From BM714 sp964484935 (GTDB lineage: Bacteria > Bacillota > Clostridia > Peptostreptococcales > BM714), in contig CAZAFW010000001.1 in NCBI GenBank assembly GCA_964484935.1, positions 137,360 through 201,359 on the forward strand: 64,000 nt of DNA, given 5' to 3'. Each line of letters opens with the position of its first letter. Position 1 is the first letter of the stretch. Positions 1 to 7,867 of this stretch are shown here, piece by piece. The translations under genes were made by a program, and so were the position numbers. The notes under the pieces are model-generated. The model saw only the letters and a list, made by a program, of their open reading frames with translations. It made no database searches and was not told where the DNA came from.

Positions 1-705
1 ATGCCCAATCAGACCGAAACCTGTTACATCGGTGCATGCATTCACCTTCACCTGCAACATTCCTTCCGCGGCTTCGCGATTAAGCGTATTCATTACCTTT
101 ACCGCCCTGTCCACAACTTCCTTTTCGAGCAAATCGGCCTTTATGGCTGTAGAAAGTATTCCGCTTCCGAGGGGCTTTGTCAAAATCAAAACATCCCCCG
201 GCTTTGCGCCTGAATTGGTTATGACTTTTTCGGGATGTACAAATCCGGTAACTGAAAGGCCGTACTTTGGTTCGTCGTCTTCCACGGAATGGCCGCCTAT
301 CAAAAGCGCACCCGCTTCTTTTACCTTGTCCGCTCCCCCTTTCAATATTTCTCCTAGTATTTTGATGTCAAGATACTTGGGAAATCCCACTATGTTCATT
401 GCTATTACCGGTTTCCCTCCCATCGCGTAAACGTCGCTTAGGGAGTTTGTGGCCGCTATCTGTCCAAAAAGATAGGGGTCGTCGACAATCGGTGTAAAAA
501 AATCGAGAGTCTGTATTATTGCAGTGTCGCCGTTTATCCTATATACTGCGGCATCGTCGGATTTATCGAATCCGACCAATAGATTTTCATCATCAAACTT
601 AGGCAAATCTCGCAGAACCTGCGATAAGGTTTCAGGACCTATTTTAGCCGCTCAGCCGGAGCTTTTTGAAAGTTCCGTCAGACGCTTTATGCTTCTTTCA
701 TCCAT
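1..705 (-). CDS. selD: Selenide, water dikinase SelD, selenocysteine-containing, 3' end outside window
   Basis: SelD makes selenophosphate from selenide and ATP, the selenium donor for tRNA-Sec. The first 235 codons are present and read without interruption except one in-frame TGA at codon 18. It lies in the context S-S-G-U-A-A-K-I-G-P, exactly where the family has its catalytic Cys or Sec. Downstream come family blocks such as GFDKSDDAAVY, ATNSLSDVYAMGG, GGHSVEDDEPKYG and DVTGFGLIGH. The ATG at 705 has a GGGGG Shine-Dalgarno that overlaps the stop of the preceding ComEA-like gene, so the two are probably cotranscribed and coupled. selA and selB often follow in this direction but would lie outside. 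A gene caller that treats TGA as a stop will truncate or miss this gene. Confidence 0.95.
602..649 (-). promoter_or_regulatory. Candidate bacterial SECIS element of selD
   Basis: Just 3' of the UGA the mRNA can fold into a hairpin. The apical stem is AACCT (631-627) with AGGTT (620-616) around the six-base loop TATCGC. A lower stem can form between GGC-AAA near 649-643 and TTTGCC (607-602) with one bulge. Position, about 20 nt from UGA to the upper stem, fits bacterial SECIS elements, which are bound by SelB. The fold was read by eye, not computed. Confidence 0.6.
652..654 (-). other. Selenocysteine UGA codon of selD
   Basis: In-frame TGA at codon 18 of selD. The downstream frame stays open for 217 codons and matches SelD throughout, so it is a recoded codon rather than a stop. 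Confidence 0.93.
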
Positions 706-717
706 TTTTAATCCCCC

Positions 718-1314
718 TTAGTAAATGCGGATGCATTCTTCCATTTCCGCATAGGTTTTTTCACCTATACCCTTTATCTCCATCAGTTCTTCCTTGCTTT
801 TAAACCCTCCGTTTTCCTGCCTGTATGCAACTATTCTTTCAGCATAAACAGGCCCTATTCCAGGCAGGTCTTCAAGAAGAGACTTGCTTGCCGTATTTAT
901 GTTTACAAGACCTCCTCCAGTTTCCTCTTCCGTAAGTTCGTCACCCAACGCAGGAATGATTATCTTCTGCTGGTCATATGCCTTTTGCGCCAGGTTTATT
1001 CGCTTTGTGTCCGCAGTTTCCAAAAGTCCTCCGGCCATTTCCACGGCATCGAACACACGGCTGTCCAAAGGCAATTCATAAAAGCCCTCTTCCTCTACAG
1101 CTCCGCATATGTCGACATATATGAACTCCGAGTTTTCCTCCCCGGCATCCTGCAAAGTCGGTTCACTTTCGGTTTCAGATGCTTCCAAAAGCTGTTTTCT
1201 GACCATTGATTCGCGATCCTTTTTCAGTTTAAAACCCCATACGCCAACAAAAACTATGGCCGCGGCCAACAATATGATTGTTATCTTGAATCGGCTGTCT
1301 CTTCCCTCAATCAT
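718..1314 (-). CDS. ComEA-like helix-hairpin-helix DNA-binding protein
   Basis: 198 aa. The N-terminus has one membrane segment (about residues 9-26, ITIILLAAAIVFVGVWGF). A charged linker follows, then an SLBB-type domain (FIYVDICGAVEEEGFYELP) and a C-terminal tandem helix-hairpin-helix with NINTASKSLLEDLPGIGP and ELMEIKGIGEKTYAEM. This is the ComEA architecture: a membrane-anchored receptor that binds incoming DNA during competence. The ATG at 1314 is chosen because GGAGGG lies 8 bases upstream; longer in-frame starts lack a site. It sits 12 bases before selD on the same strand. No comEC or comEB is adjacent, so a role in transformation is inferred from domains only. Confidence 0.88.
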   Translation of the reverse strand: MIEGRDSRFKITIILLAAAIVFVGVWGFKLKKDRESMVRKQLLEASETESEPTLQDAGEENSEFIYVDICGAVEEEGFYELPLDSRVFDAVEMAGGLLETADTKRINLAQKAYDQQKIIIPALGDELTEEETGGGLVNINTASKSLLEDLPGIGPVYAERIVAYRQENGGFKSKEELMEIKGIGEKTYAEMEECIRIY

Positions 1315-1345
1315 GAGAAATCCCTCCGCAATTCGTGACACAATA

Positions 1346-1374
1346 ATAATACCACATATATCCAAACCTGTGTA
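1346..1374 (-). promoter_or_regulatory. Probable sigma-A promoter for comEA-selD
   Basis: TACACA (1374-1369), 17 bases, TATTAT (1351-1346) upstream of the ComEA-like gene. The -35 is poor, the -10 is acceptable. Confidence 0.4.
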
Positions 1375-1386
1375 TAAGCTCTTTCA

Positions 1387-1415
1387 TGGAACAAGCGGAA
1401 GTTTTCTGCTATAAT
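1387..1415 (+). promoter_or_regulatory. Extended -10 promoter of the D,D-carboxypeptidase gene
   Basis: TGC followed by TATAAT at 1407-1415 forms an extended -10 with a perfect hexamer. The -35 (TGGAAC, 1387-1392) is weak, as is usual for extended -10 promoters. Confidence 0.6.
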
Positions 1416-1444
1416 AATTAGTTGTAAAAGAAAGAGGTGATCAG

Positions 1445-2764
1445 TTGGCAAATATAAAAACTCCATTCATTAAACTGCTTTTGATCTTTCCCATGATATT
1501 ATCGATACTGATTGCATTCGCGGTCCCGTCGCACGCGCTCTCGTCATCCGAAATAGTCGGGAAATCCGCAATAGTCATGGATTACGATTCGGGAAAGATA
1601 CTTTTTTACAAAAATCCAGACAAGAAAATGTACCCTGCCAGCACAACAAAAATAATGACCGCTCTGCTTTCAATTGAAGCACTTGATCTTGACAAGAATA
1701 TCGAAATAGACGGTCAAACACCCTTCACGGAGGGCAGCCGCATATATCTGTTTGAAGATGAAATAATCTCGGTTAAGGATCTTCTTCATGCACTGCTGCT
1801 TGAGTCTGCAAACGATGCGGCCGTAGCTTTGGCAAAAGCCGTTTCCGGCGATGTCGAAAGCTTTGTGGATCTAATGAATAAGCGGGCAAAGGAGCTTGGC
1901 GCAAACAATACCCATTTTGCAAACCCGAACGGCCTTCCGGACGAAACCCATGTTACGACCGTCCGCGACATGGCTCTGATTGCCCGCGAAGCTTACGAGA
2001 ATGAATTATTCAGAGATATTGTACATACTGTCAGCTATGCTATAGCCCCGACCGAAAAACAGCCCGAATCCCGCTATTTAAAAAACGGAAACCGTTTCCT
2101 TTGGGGAACGGGAAGCGGCAACCAGATTTATTATGACGGAAATTGGATAGACATAAAGTATCCAATAGTAGACGGAATAAAAACCGGATACACAATCGCG
2201 GCGCAGCAATGCCTTGTTGCGACCGCCTCCAAAGGCGGCCGCAGGGTAATAACTGCAGTTTTCAAATCCCAACAAAAGAATATTTACACCGATACCCGCA
2301 GGCTTATTGACTTCGGGCTCGACTCTTTCGAAAACATGACGCTTTCAAACAAGGGCGAAAGAATAATGACAGCGGACATATCCGGAGGAAAAGAAGCGTT
2401 TCTTGAAGTCATAAGTGGTGAAAACCTGATTCAAACCGTCCCGGCAGGAACACCCAAAGATGCCGTGAAAAGTGAAATTCATCTTCACGAAAACCTTAAT
2501 GCCCCTGTTGCCCAAGGCGAATTGGTCGGTGAAATGACCTTTTCAATGAACGAAAAACTGATAGGAACAGTTCCTCTGACGGCTGAAAAAACAATACTCA
2601 AAAAAACATGGAAAGACAATCTGTCCGAATTCGCAAAAAAAACTTTCTGGCCCATTGCCTTTTTTATCCTTTTTCTGTTCTATATCGCATGGAGAACCCG
2701 CGTAACAATAAAAAGGCTCAAACAGATTAAAAAAGCAAAGCAAAAAAAGAAAAACTCCCGGTGA
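1445..2764 (+). CDS. Serine-type D-Ala-D-Ala carboxypeptidase (DacF/PBP5 family)
   Basis: 439 aa. It trims the terminal D-Ala from peptidoglycan stem peptides outside the membrane. A signal peptide covers about residues 1-32. The three active-site motifs of the family are present: S66-T-T-K69, S121-A-N123 and K246-T-G248. A C-terminal beta domain follows, then a membrane segment near residues 405-423 with a very basic tail, so both ends can contact the membrane. The start is TTG at 1445, with GAGGTGA ending 4 bases upstream. It is one of only four plus-strand genes and converges on ridA. DacF and DacB-like paralogs cannot be told apart from sequence alone. Confidence 0.93.
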   Translation: MANIKTPFIKLLLIFPMILSILIAFAVPSHALSSSEIVGKSAIVMDYDSGKILFYKNPDKKMYPASTTKIMTALLSIEALDLDKNIEIDGQTPFTEGSRIYLFEDEIISVKDLLHALLLESANDAAVALAKAVSGDVESFVDLMNKRAKELGANNTHFANPNGLPDETHVTTVRDMALIAREAYENELFRDIVHTVSYAIAPTEKQPESRYLKNGNRFLWGTGSGNQIYYDGNWIDIKYPIVDGIKTGYTIAAQQCLVATASKGGRRVITAVFKSQQKNIYTDTRRLIDFGLDSFENMTLSNKGERIMTADISGGKEAFLEVISGENLIQTVPAGTPKDAVKSEIHLHENLNAPVAQGELVGEMTFSMNEKLIGTVPLTAEKTILKKTWKDNLSEFAKKTFWPIAFFILFLFYIAWRTRVTIKRLKQIKKAKQKKKNSR

Positions 2765-2782
2765 TGTGAATTGCCGGGAGTT
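2753..2782. terminator. Bidirectional terminator between carboxypeptidase gene and ridA
   Basis: AACTCCCGG (2753-2761) pairs with CCGGGAGTT (2774-2782), flanked by A-rich sequence on the left and TTT on the right. The carboxypeptidase stop codon lies in the loop. Confidence 0.75.
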
Positions 2783-2795
2783 TCTCCAGTTTTCT

Positions 2796-3176
2796 CTACA
2801 TGGCTGCAATGACTTCAATCTCAACATTCACGCCCAATGGAAGCCTTGCAACTTCAACACAAGCCCTTGCAGGTTTGTGTTCGCTGAAGTATGTTCCGTA
2901 GACAGCATTTATCATTCCGAAATCATCCATGTTCTTGATGAAAATTGTAGCCTTTACGACATTTTCAAGACAAGTTCCCGCATCAAGTAGTATGGATTTC
3001 AAATTCTCAAGGCATTGCTTGGTCTCGTCCTCGATTCCCGACTTCACTAATTCACCCTTTGAAGGGTCGATAGGCACTTGTCCGGACACGTAGATCATTT
3101 CGCCCGCTATCACGGCATGTGAATAAGGTCCTACAGCCGCAGGCGCATTATCAGTATTGAACATTTTGATTTTCAT
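2796..3176 (-). CDS. ridA: RidA family 2-iminobutanoate/2-iminopropanoate deaminase
   Basis: 126 aa from the chosen start, the normal length of the YjgF/YER057c/UK114 family. These trimers hydrolyse reactive enamines and imines released by PLP enzymes such as threonine dehydratase. Visible family features are AVGPYSHAV, IYVSGQVPIDP, and the C-terminal KPARACVEVARLPLGVNVEIE block with the conserved arginine and glutamate. The ATG at 3176 is preferred over the one at 3182, because GGAGGT directly abuts the latter and is 6 bases from the former. It lies 29 bases after leuS on the same strand and is probably read from the leuS T-box transcript. Confidence 0.93.
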   Translation of the reverse strand: MKIKMFNTDNAPAAVGPYSHAVIAGEMIYVSGQVPIDPSKGELVKSGIEDETKQCLENLKSILLDAGTCLENVVKATIFIKNMDDFGMINAVYGTYFSEHKPARACVEVARLPLGVNVEIEVIAAM

Positions 3177-3205
3177 TTCCATACCTCCATATATTATTTA
3201 CAGTA

Positions 3206-5662
3206 TTATTTTACTACAATATTGACCAGTTTCCCAGGCACATAAATAAACTTCTTTATTTCCTTTCCTTCTGTCGCAGACTTTATCTTTTCAATTCCCA
3301 TGACAAGTTTTTCAACCGCTTCTTTTCCCGCTTCTCTCTCGATTGTAAGTCTTTCTTTGACTTTTCCATTTATCTGCACGACTATCTCTACAACGTCTCG
3401 AACTGTCTTAGCCAAGTCGTATGTCGGCCATGACAAGTCGTGCACGCTTCCTTCATGCCCAAGTATCTCCCAAAGCTCCTCCATCATATGCGGAGCAAAA
3501 GGTGCCAGGAGTGTCAGTATTGTCTCAACGGCTTCTTTCATCGTTGCATGGTCGTATTCCATGTCCATATATTTGTAGGTTTCGTTTACAAGCTCCATAG
3601 TTGCGCTTATTGCTGTATTGAAGTTGAAGCGTCCCTCAATATCGTCAGAAACCTTCTTTATTGTAGAGTTTATGTGGTATCGCATTTCTTTTTCCATCGG
3701 ACCGTCAACCGACCGTCCCTTCGCCTTGACGTCTTCGAGCAAATAATGAGCAAGCCTCCATACTCTGTTGAGGAATCTGAAAGAGCCTTCCACTCCGGCA
3801 TCGCTCCACTCGAGGTCTTTCTCAGGCGGGGATGCAAAAAGTATGAAAAGCCTTGCGGTGTCCGCCCCGTATTTGGCTATTATCTCCTCGGGGCTTACTA
3901 CATTACCTTTGGACTTGGACATTTTTGACCCGTCTTTCAACACCATCCCTTGAGTCAGGAGGTTTTTGAAAGGCTCTGTCTCAGGGGACAATCCCTGGTC
4001 ATAAAGGAATTTATTGAAAAAACGCGCATACAGCAAATGCAGTATGGCATGCTCCACTCCTCCGATATATTGGTCAACATTCATCCAGTATTTCGCGTTT
4101 TCCCTGCTGAATATCTCCTTGTCGTTTCGCGCGTCTGTATATCTGAGAAAATACCAGGAAGAGCATACGAATGTGTCCATTGTATCCACTTCTCTTCGCG
4201 CCATCCCACCGCAAATCGGACATATTGTGTTTACAAAGGTTTCACTTGTTCCCAGAGGAGAATCTCCCTTTCCGCTGAATTCTACATCGGTCGGCAGCTT
4301 AACTGGGAGATCTTCTTCCGGTACTGGAACCTCTCCGCATTTTTCACAGAACATGATTGGTATCGGAGCTCCCCAGTATCGCTGCCTTGAAATAAGCCAG
4401 TCTCTGAGCCTGAAGTTGACTGTCCTTTTTCCTATTCCGGCCTCTTCCATATATTCGCTGACTTTTTCAATTGCATCTTTGCTGTCAATCCCGTTGAACT
4501 TTCCGGAATTTATCATCTTGCCGCTGCCGATGTAGGCTTCTTTCATTTCTTCGGTCAACATTTTATCTTCCGGCGTTATTACCGGAATTATTTTTAGGCC
4601 GTATTTCTTGGCAAATTCAAAGTCCCTTTCATCATGGGCTGGCACAGCCATTATTGCTCCGGTTCCGTAACCCATAAGAACATAGTTCGCCGCATAAATG
4701 GGTATTCTCTCTTCATTCAACGGATTTATGCAATATTTCCCTGTGAAAAAGCCTTCCTTCTCTATGTTTGCAGATGTCCTCTCGATGTCGCTCGAGGATC
4801 TTATTTTGTCCATGAAAGCATTGTATCCTGATTCGTACTCTGTTCCTCTGACCATTTCATAAACCAGCGGATGTTCGGGAGCAAAAACCATGAAAGTGGC
4901 ACCGTAAGTAGTATCCGGCCTTGTTGTAAAGACTTCCATGCTCTCTTCCATTCCCTCAATTTCAAAAGTCATTTCGGAGCCGAAGCTTTTACCAATCCAG
5001 TTTTTCTGCATTGTCTTGACTTTTTCAGGCCAGCCCTCAAGCAAATCCAAATCATCAAGAAGCCTTTGGGCATACTCAGTGATCTTGAAATACCACTGCT
5101 CAAGATTTTTCTTTTCAACAGTTGTCTCACAACGTTCACATTTCCCGTTTACAACCTGTTCATTGGCCAAAACCGTTTCACAGGAAGGACACCAGTTGAC
5201 TGCAGATTTTTTTTTGTAAGCCAAACCATTCTTGTATAGCTGAACAAAAATCCACTGAGTCCATTTATAATATTCCTCGTTGCATGTGGTGACTTCCCTG
5301 TCCCAGTCGTAGCTTAGGCCCAATTGTTTAAGCTGGCGCTTCATTTCAGAAATATTCTGCTTGGTCCAGATATCGGGATGGATGTTGTTTTTTATTGCCG
5401 CGTTTTCCGCCGGCAAACCGAAAGCGTCCCATCCAATCGGATGCAGTATGTTGAATCCGTTCATCTTCTTGTACCGGGCAACTACATCACCTATCGAATA
5501 GTTTCTCACGTGTCCCATGTGCAATTTCCCTGAAGGATACGGGAACATCTCAAGCACATAGTATTTTTCTTTTTCGAGGTCCTCGTTCACTTTGAAGATA
5601 TTCTTGTCTTCCCATTCCTTCTGCCATTTATTCTCGATTTTATTGAAATTGTATCTTTCCAT
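3206..5662 (-). CDS. leuS: Leucyl-tRNA synthetase
   Basis: 818 aa class Ia aminoacyl-tRNA synthetase that charges tRNA-Leu. The HIGH signature is H48-M-G-H51 in PYPSGKLHMGHVRNYSIGD and the KMSKS loop is in GSKMSKSKGNVVSPEE. Between them lies the CP1 editing domain (TTRPDTTYGATF, GTGAIMAVPAHDERD) and the leucine-specific and zinc-ribbon segments with paired cysteines (CPSCETVLANEQVVNGKCERC). Length and order are those of ordinary bacterial LeuS. Expression is controlled by the T-box leader just upstream. ridA follows closely. Confidence 0.98.
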   Translation of the reverse strand: MERYNFNKIENKWQKEWEDKNIFKVNEDLEKEKYYVLEMFPYPSGKLHMGHVRNYSIGDVVARYKKMNGFNILHPIGWDAFGLPAENAAIKNNIHPDIWTKQNISEMKRQLKQLGLSYDWDREVTTCNEEYYKWTQWIFVQLYKNGLAYKKKSAVNWCPSCETVLANEQVVNGKCERCETTVEKKNLEQWYFKITEYAQRLLDDLDLLEGWPEKVKTMQKNWIGKSFGSEMTFEIEGMEESMEVFTTRPDTTYGATFMVFAPEHPLVYEMVRGTEYESGYNAFMDKIRSSSDIERTSANIEKEGFFTGKYCINPLNEERIPIYAANYVLMGYGTGAIMAVPAHDERDFEFAKKYGLKIIPVITPEDKMLTEEMKEAYIGSGKMINSGKFNGIDSKDAIEKVSEYMEEAGIGKRTVNFRLRDWLISRQRYWGAPIPIMFCEKCGEVPVPEEDLPVKLPTDVEFSGKGDSPLGTSETFVNTICPICGGMARREVDTMDTFVCSSWYFLRYTDARNDKEIFSRENAKYWMNVDQYIGGVEHAILHLLYARFFNKFLYDQGLSPETEPFKNLLTQGMVLKDGSKMSKSKGNVVSPEEIIAKYGADTARLFILFASPPEKDLEWSDAGVEGSFRFLNRVWRLAHYLLEDVKAKGRSVDGPMEKEMRYHINSTIKKVSDDIEGRFNFNTAISATMELVNETYKYMDMEYDHATMKEAVETILTLLAPFAPHMMEELWEILGHEGSVHDLSWPTYDLAKTVRDVVEIVVQINGKVKERLTIEREAGKEAVEKLVMGIEKIKSATEGKEIKKFIYVPGKLVNIVVK

Positions 5663-5679
5663 AAAGGTACTCCTCCCTA

Positions 5680-5912
5680 ATTAAAATATGCAATAAAAAA
5701 AGCACCACTAGAAACATCCGTTCCCCATAGGGACGAGATTTTCTCGCGGTACCACCCTACTTGGCCGTTAAGCCCTCTTAAAGCCTGATAAAGGAAGCCA
5801 CTCCTGTTTCGATGGGGCGAGTTCAGATTGTTCCTGTGCCGGCTTCCAGCAATCGTCGGCTCTCTCTGACAGAAGTTTTTTCCTACTGCTCCCCTTGTTC
5901 CATATTCAATTA
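5680..5912 (-). promoter_or_regulatory. T-box leader of leuS (uncharged tRNA-Leu sensor)
   Basis: The leader contains the T-box signature GGGTGGTACCGCG at 5757-5745. Downstream is a terminator-like helix (CGTCCC with GGGAACG around TAT) and a T-run. Stem I contains the specifier in the context GAACTC; the CTC at 5821-5819 is a leucine codon, matching the gene controlled. Uncharged tRNA-Leu should stabilise the antiterminator and permit leuS transcription. Confidence 0.93.
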
Positions 5913-5918
5913 CTATCT

Positions 5919-5947
5919 ATTCTAATTATTTTCCAGCAAACTGTCAA
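5919..5947 (-). promoter_or_regulatory. Promoter of the leuS T-box transcript
   Basis: Perfect TTGACA (5947-5942), 17-base spacer, TAGAAT (5924-5919). The -10 coincides with the end of the rsfS coding region. Confidence 0.8.
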
Positions 5948-6299
5948 CATCCAATCGTTCAGAACCGCTCCAAAGCTTTTCCAAGTTGTAAAACATCCGT
6001 TCCTCCGGCTTGAATATGTGTACAACAACATCACCATAGTCGAGAAGTATCCAGCTTCCATTCCTATATCCCTCTTTGTGGAAAAGAAACATGCCTCTCT
6101 TTTTAAGACTGTATTCTACTTCATCGGCTATCGCTTTTGTGTTTCTGTCAGATTTTCCCGTAGCGATGATGAAAACTTCCATTTCGCTTGTGAGTTTTGA
6201 AATATTGAGAACTTCAATGTCCATGCCATTTTTGGAATCTACCGCTTTCACTATTTCTTCAATTTTAATTTTGTCTATCTTAAACGCCTCCTTTAACAA
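5922..6299 (-). CDS. rsfS: Ribosomal silencing factor RsfS (YbeB/Iojap)
   Basis: RsfS binds protein L14 of the 50S subunit and blocks subunit joining in starvation. Family motifs are clear: FIIATGKSDRNTKAIADEVE, GSWILLDYGDVVVHIFKPEERMFYNLEKLWS. The start is uncertain. An in-frame ATG at 6332 has no good ribosome site. The TTG at 6299 has AAGGA only 3 bases away and gives 125 aa. The strongest site, AAAGGAGG at 6294-6287, points to an ATA codon at 6278, which would give 118 aa, close to the usual family length. The gene overlaps the end of yqeK and closes the nadD-yqeK-rsfS group. Confidence 0.92.
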   Translation of the reverse strand: MLKEAFKIDKIKIEEIVKAVDSKNGMDIEVLNISKLTSEMEVFIIATGKSDRNTKAIADEVEYSLKKRGMFLFHKEGYRNGSWILLDYGDVVVHIFKPEERMFYNLEKLWSGSERLDVDSLLENN

Positions 6300-6309
6300 T
6301 TGTCCTTTT

Positions 6310-6879
6310 TTACCTTCCTGCCAGCAAATCATTTCTTGCCATTATTGTATTGATGTTTATCGCCTCGCCTATGCCTATGAGATAGAGAAGCGTTTTATCT
6401 ATTGCCGCTATAGTCGCCTTGTCCAAATCCAAAAAAGCTTTTCCCCTGATTTCTTCCACTTCTTCGAAATTCCTGGAAGGTTCAATCATGTCTGCCAGAT
6501 ATATTATCTTCTCAAGCTTCGACATTCCGGCTCTACCGAATGTATGGTTTCTTACGGCATTCAAAATGTCCAGGTCGTCTATTCCGTATTCCTTCTTTGC
6601 TATGCTTGCCCCAACTATTCCGTGGTAAAGATTTATAGAATCGCAAACAGAAAGATTTTCATCATGCAAATTTTCAGCCTCTATGCGCTTTAGCATTTCC
6701 TCGTCAGAAAAGTTTTTGGCATAATCATGAAAGAGAGCAGCTGTTTCAGCTTTTTCCTTTGCTACTCCGTATACTTCAGACAGCTGAACAGCCACCTTCA
6801 AAACGCCCATGACATGGTCAAACCTCTTTTTTTTCAAGTTCGCGAAAAGCCATGCAACTACATCTTCCCGATTAAACAT
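6310..6879 (-). CDS. yqeK: YqeK family HD-domain nucleotide hydrolase
   Basis: 189 aa. Members of this Firmicutes HD family hydrolyse diadenosine tetraphosphate (Ap4A) symmetrically to ADP. Metal-binding residues visible are H22 (FDHV), H51-D52 (LFHDYAK), the later LYHGIVG and RNHTFG histidines, and the aspartate in YLADMIEPSR. Its ATG overlaps the end of nadD by 8 bases, a normal arrangement in this order. The role in Ap4A removal is family knowledge; the sequence itself shows only the intact HD site. Confidence 0.93.
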   Translation of the reverse strand: MFNREDVVAWLFANLKKKRFDHVMGVLKVAVQLSEVYGVAKEKAETAALFHDYAKNFSDEEMLKRIEAENLHDENLSVCDSINLYHGIVGASIAKKEYGIDDLDILNAVRNHTFGRAGMSKLEKIIYLADMIEPSRNFEEVEEIRGKAFLDLDKATIAAIDKTLLYLIGIGEAININTIMARNDLLAGR

Positions 6880-7531
6880 TTATCTCCTCCGAATACAATC
6901 CGTTCTTGATTATATAATGCTCCACCGCTTCAGGAAGGAGATACTTTATCGGCCTGTTGCCCGAAATTCTATTCCTTATGTCAGTGGAGGAAATGTCCAC
7001 GGCCGATACGGCCATCGTCTGTATATCTGCAGAATAGTTCTCTTTGTAATACTCTATCATGGACGACATGTTGCTGTTTGTCACGCCGGGTCTTGTGGCG
7101 GCTATGAATTTGCACATCTTAAGCAATTCTGCCGGTTCCTTCCATGATTCGATTGTACTTATTGCATCCGCACCTATTATGAAATAAAATTCCACATCTT
7201 TGTCCATGTATTTTTTCTTCAGTTCCCTCATGGTCTCTATAGTATATGAAATATCTTTCTTATCTATTTCGATGCGCGAAACATCCAAATATGGATTGGT
7301 CATTGTGGCAAGCAAAATCATCAAATACCTGTGTTCGCCTTTTGTTATTCGAAGTTCCCTCTTGTGCGGCGGTATGCCAACTGGAATGAAAATGACCTTG
7401 TCCAGGTTGTAATTTTGCCTTATCTGCTCGGCTATGACAAGATGTCCATAATGAATGGGGTCAAATGTTCCACCCATTATGCCTATCTTGTATTTTTTAT
7501 CGTCCTCCAGCACCAATTGATTTTTAAACAT
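6872..7531 (-). CDS. nadD: Nicotinate-nucleotide adenylyltransferase
   Basis: 219 aa. NadD transfers AMP from ATP to nicotinate mononucleotide, the step before NadE in NAD synthesis (a nadE gene lies at 53366-54118). The nucleotidyltransferase signature GGTFDPIHYGH (residues 20-30) and the C-terminal ISSTDIRNRI motif are intact. GGAGG lies 6 bases before the ATG. About 12 extra N-terminal residues precede the usual KIGIMGGTF start. It overlaps yqeK downstream. Confidence 0.96.
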   Translation of the reverse strand: MFKNQLVLEDDKKYKIGIMGGTFDPIHYGHLVIAEQIRQNYNLDKVIFIPVGIPPHKRELRITKGEHRYLMILLATMTNPYLDVSRIEIDKKDISYTIETMRELKKKYMDKDVEFYFIIGADAISTIESWKEPAELLKMCKFIAATRPGVTNSNMSSMIEYYKENYSADIQTMAVSAVDISSTDIRNRISGNRPIKYLLPEAVEHYIIKNGLYSEEINV

Positions 7532-7567
7532 TCCAACCTCCGCGAAAATTAAATTCCTTTAAAAAGC

Positions 7568-7855
7568 CTACGGCAATTCAATGTTCTTATTCTCTTTTGA
7601 TTCTCTGTAAATGACGAATTTCCTTCCTATCGCCTGCACAAATTCGGCTTTCAACTCTTCTGCTACTTCATTTGCGGCTTCCTTTGCCGACAATTGGCAA
7701 TTTTCAAGCACATGAACTTTTAAAAGCTCTCTCGCTTCAAGAATCTGGTCCAATTGGGTCAAAACCGCATCGTTTATGCCTTCTTTTCCTATCTGCGCTT
7801 TTGCAGAAAGTCCATTGGCCAAGGCTTTAAGATAACTCCTTTGCTTCCCCGTCAT
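7568..7855 (-). CDS. yhbY: CRM-domain RNA-binding protein YhbY
   Basis: 95 aa, the single-domain length of YhbY, which associates with the pre-50S particle. The CRM fold is recognised by LTGKQRSYLKALA near the start, the IGKEGIN loop, and the C-terminal FVQAIGRKFVIYRES. The gene lies directly after obgE, another 50S assembly factor, with GGGGG upstream of the ATG. The exact RNA target is unknown. Confidence 0.93.
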   Translation of the reverse strand: MTGKQRSYLKALANGLSAKAQIGKEGINDAVLTQLDQILEARELLKVHVLENCQLSAKEAANEVAEELKAEFVQAIGRKFVIYRESKENKNIELP

Positions 7856-7867
7856 TATAACACCCCC

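Noticed and set aside
524..721. Short plus-strand frame opposite the selD start, and a selD frameshift or pseudogene reading
   Set aside because: The minus strand reads SelD without any frame change; the only stop is the UGA at the known Sec position.
3440..4535. Several overlapping plus-strand frames opposite leuS
   Set aside because: All are shadows of the leuS frame, which is complete and full of conserved motifs.
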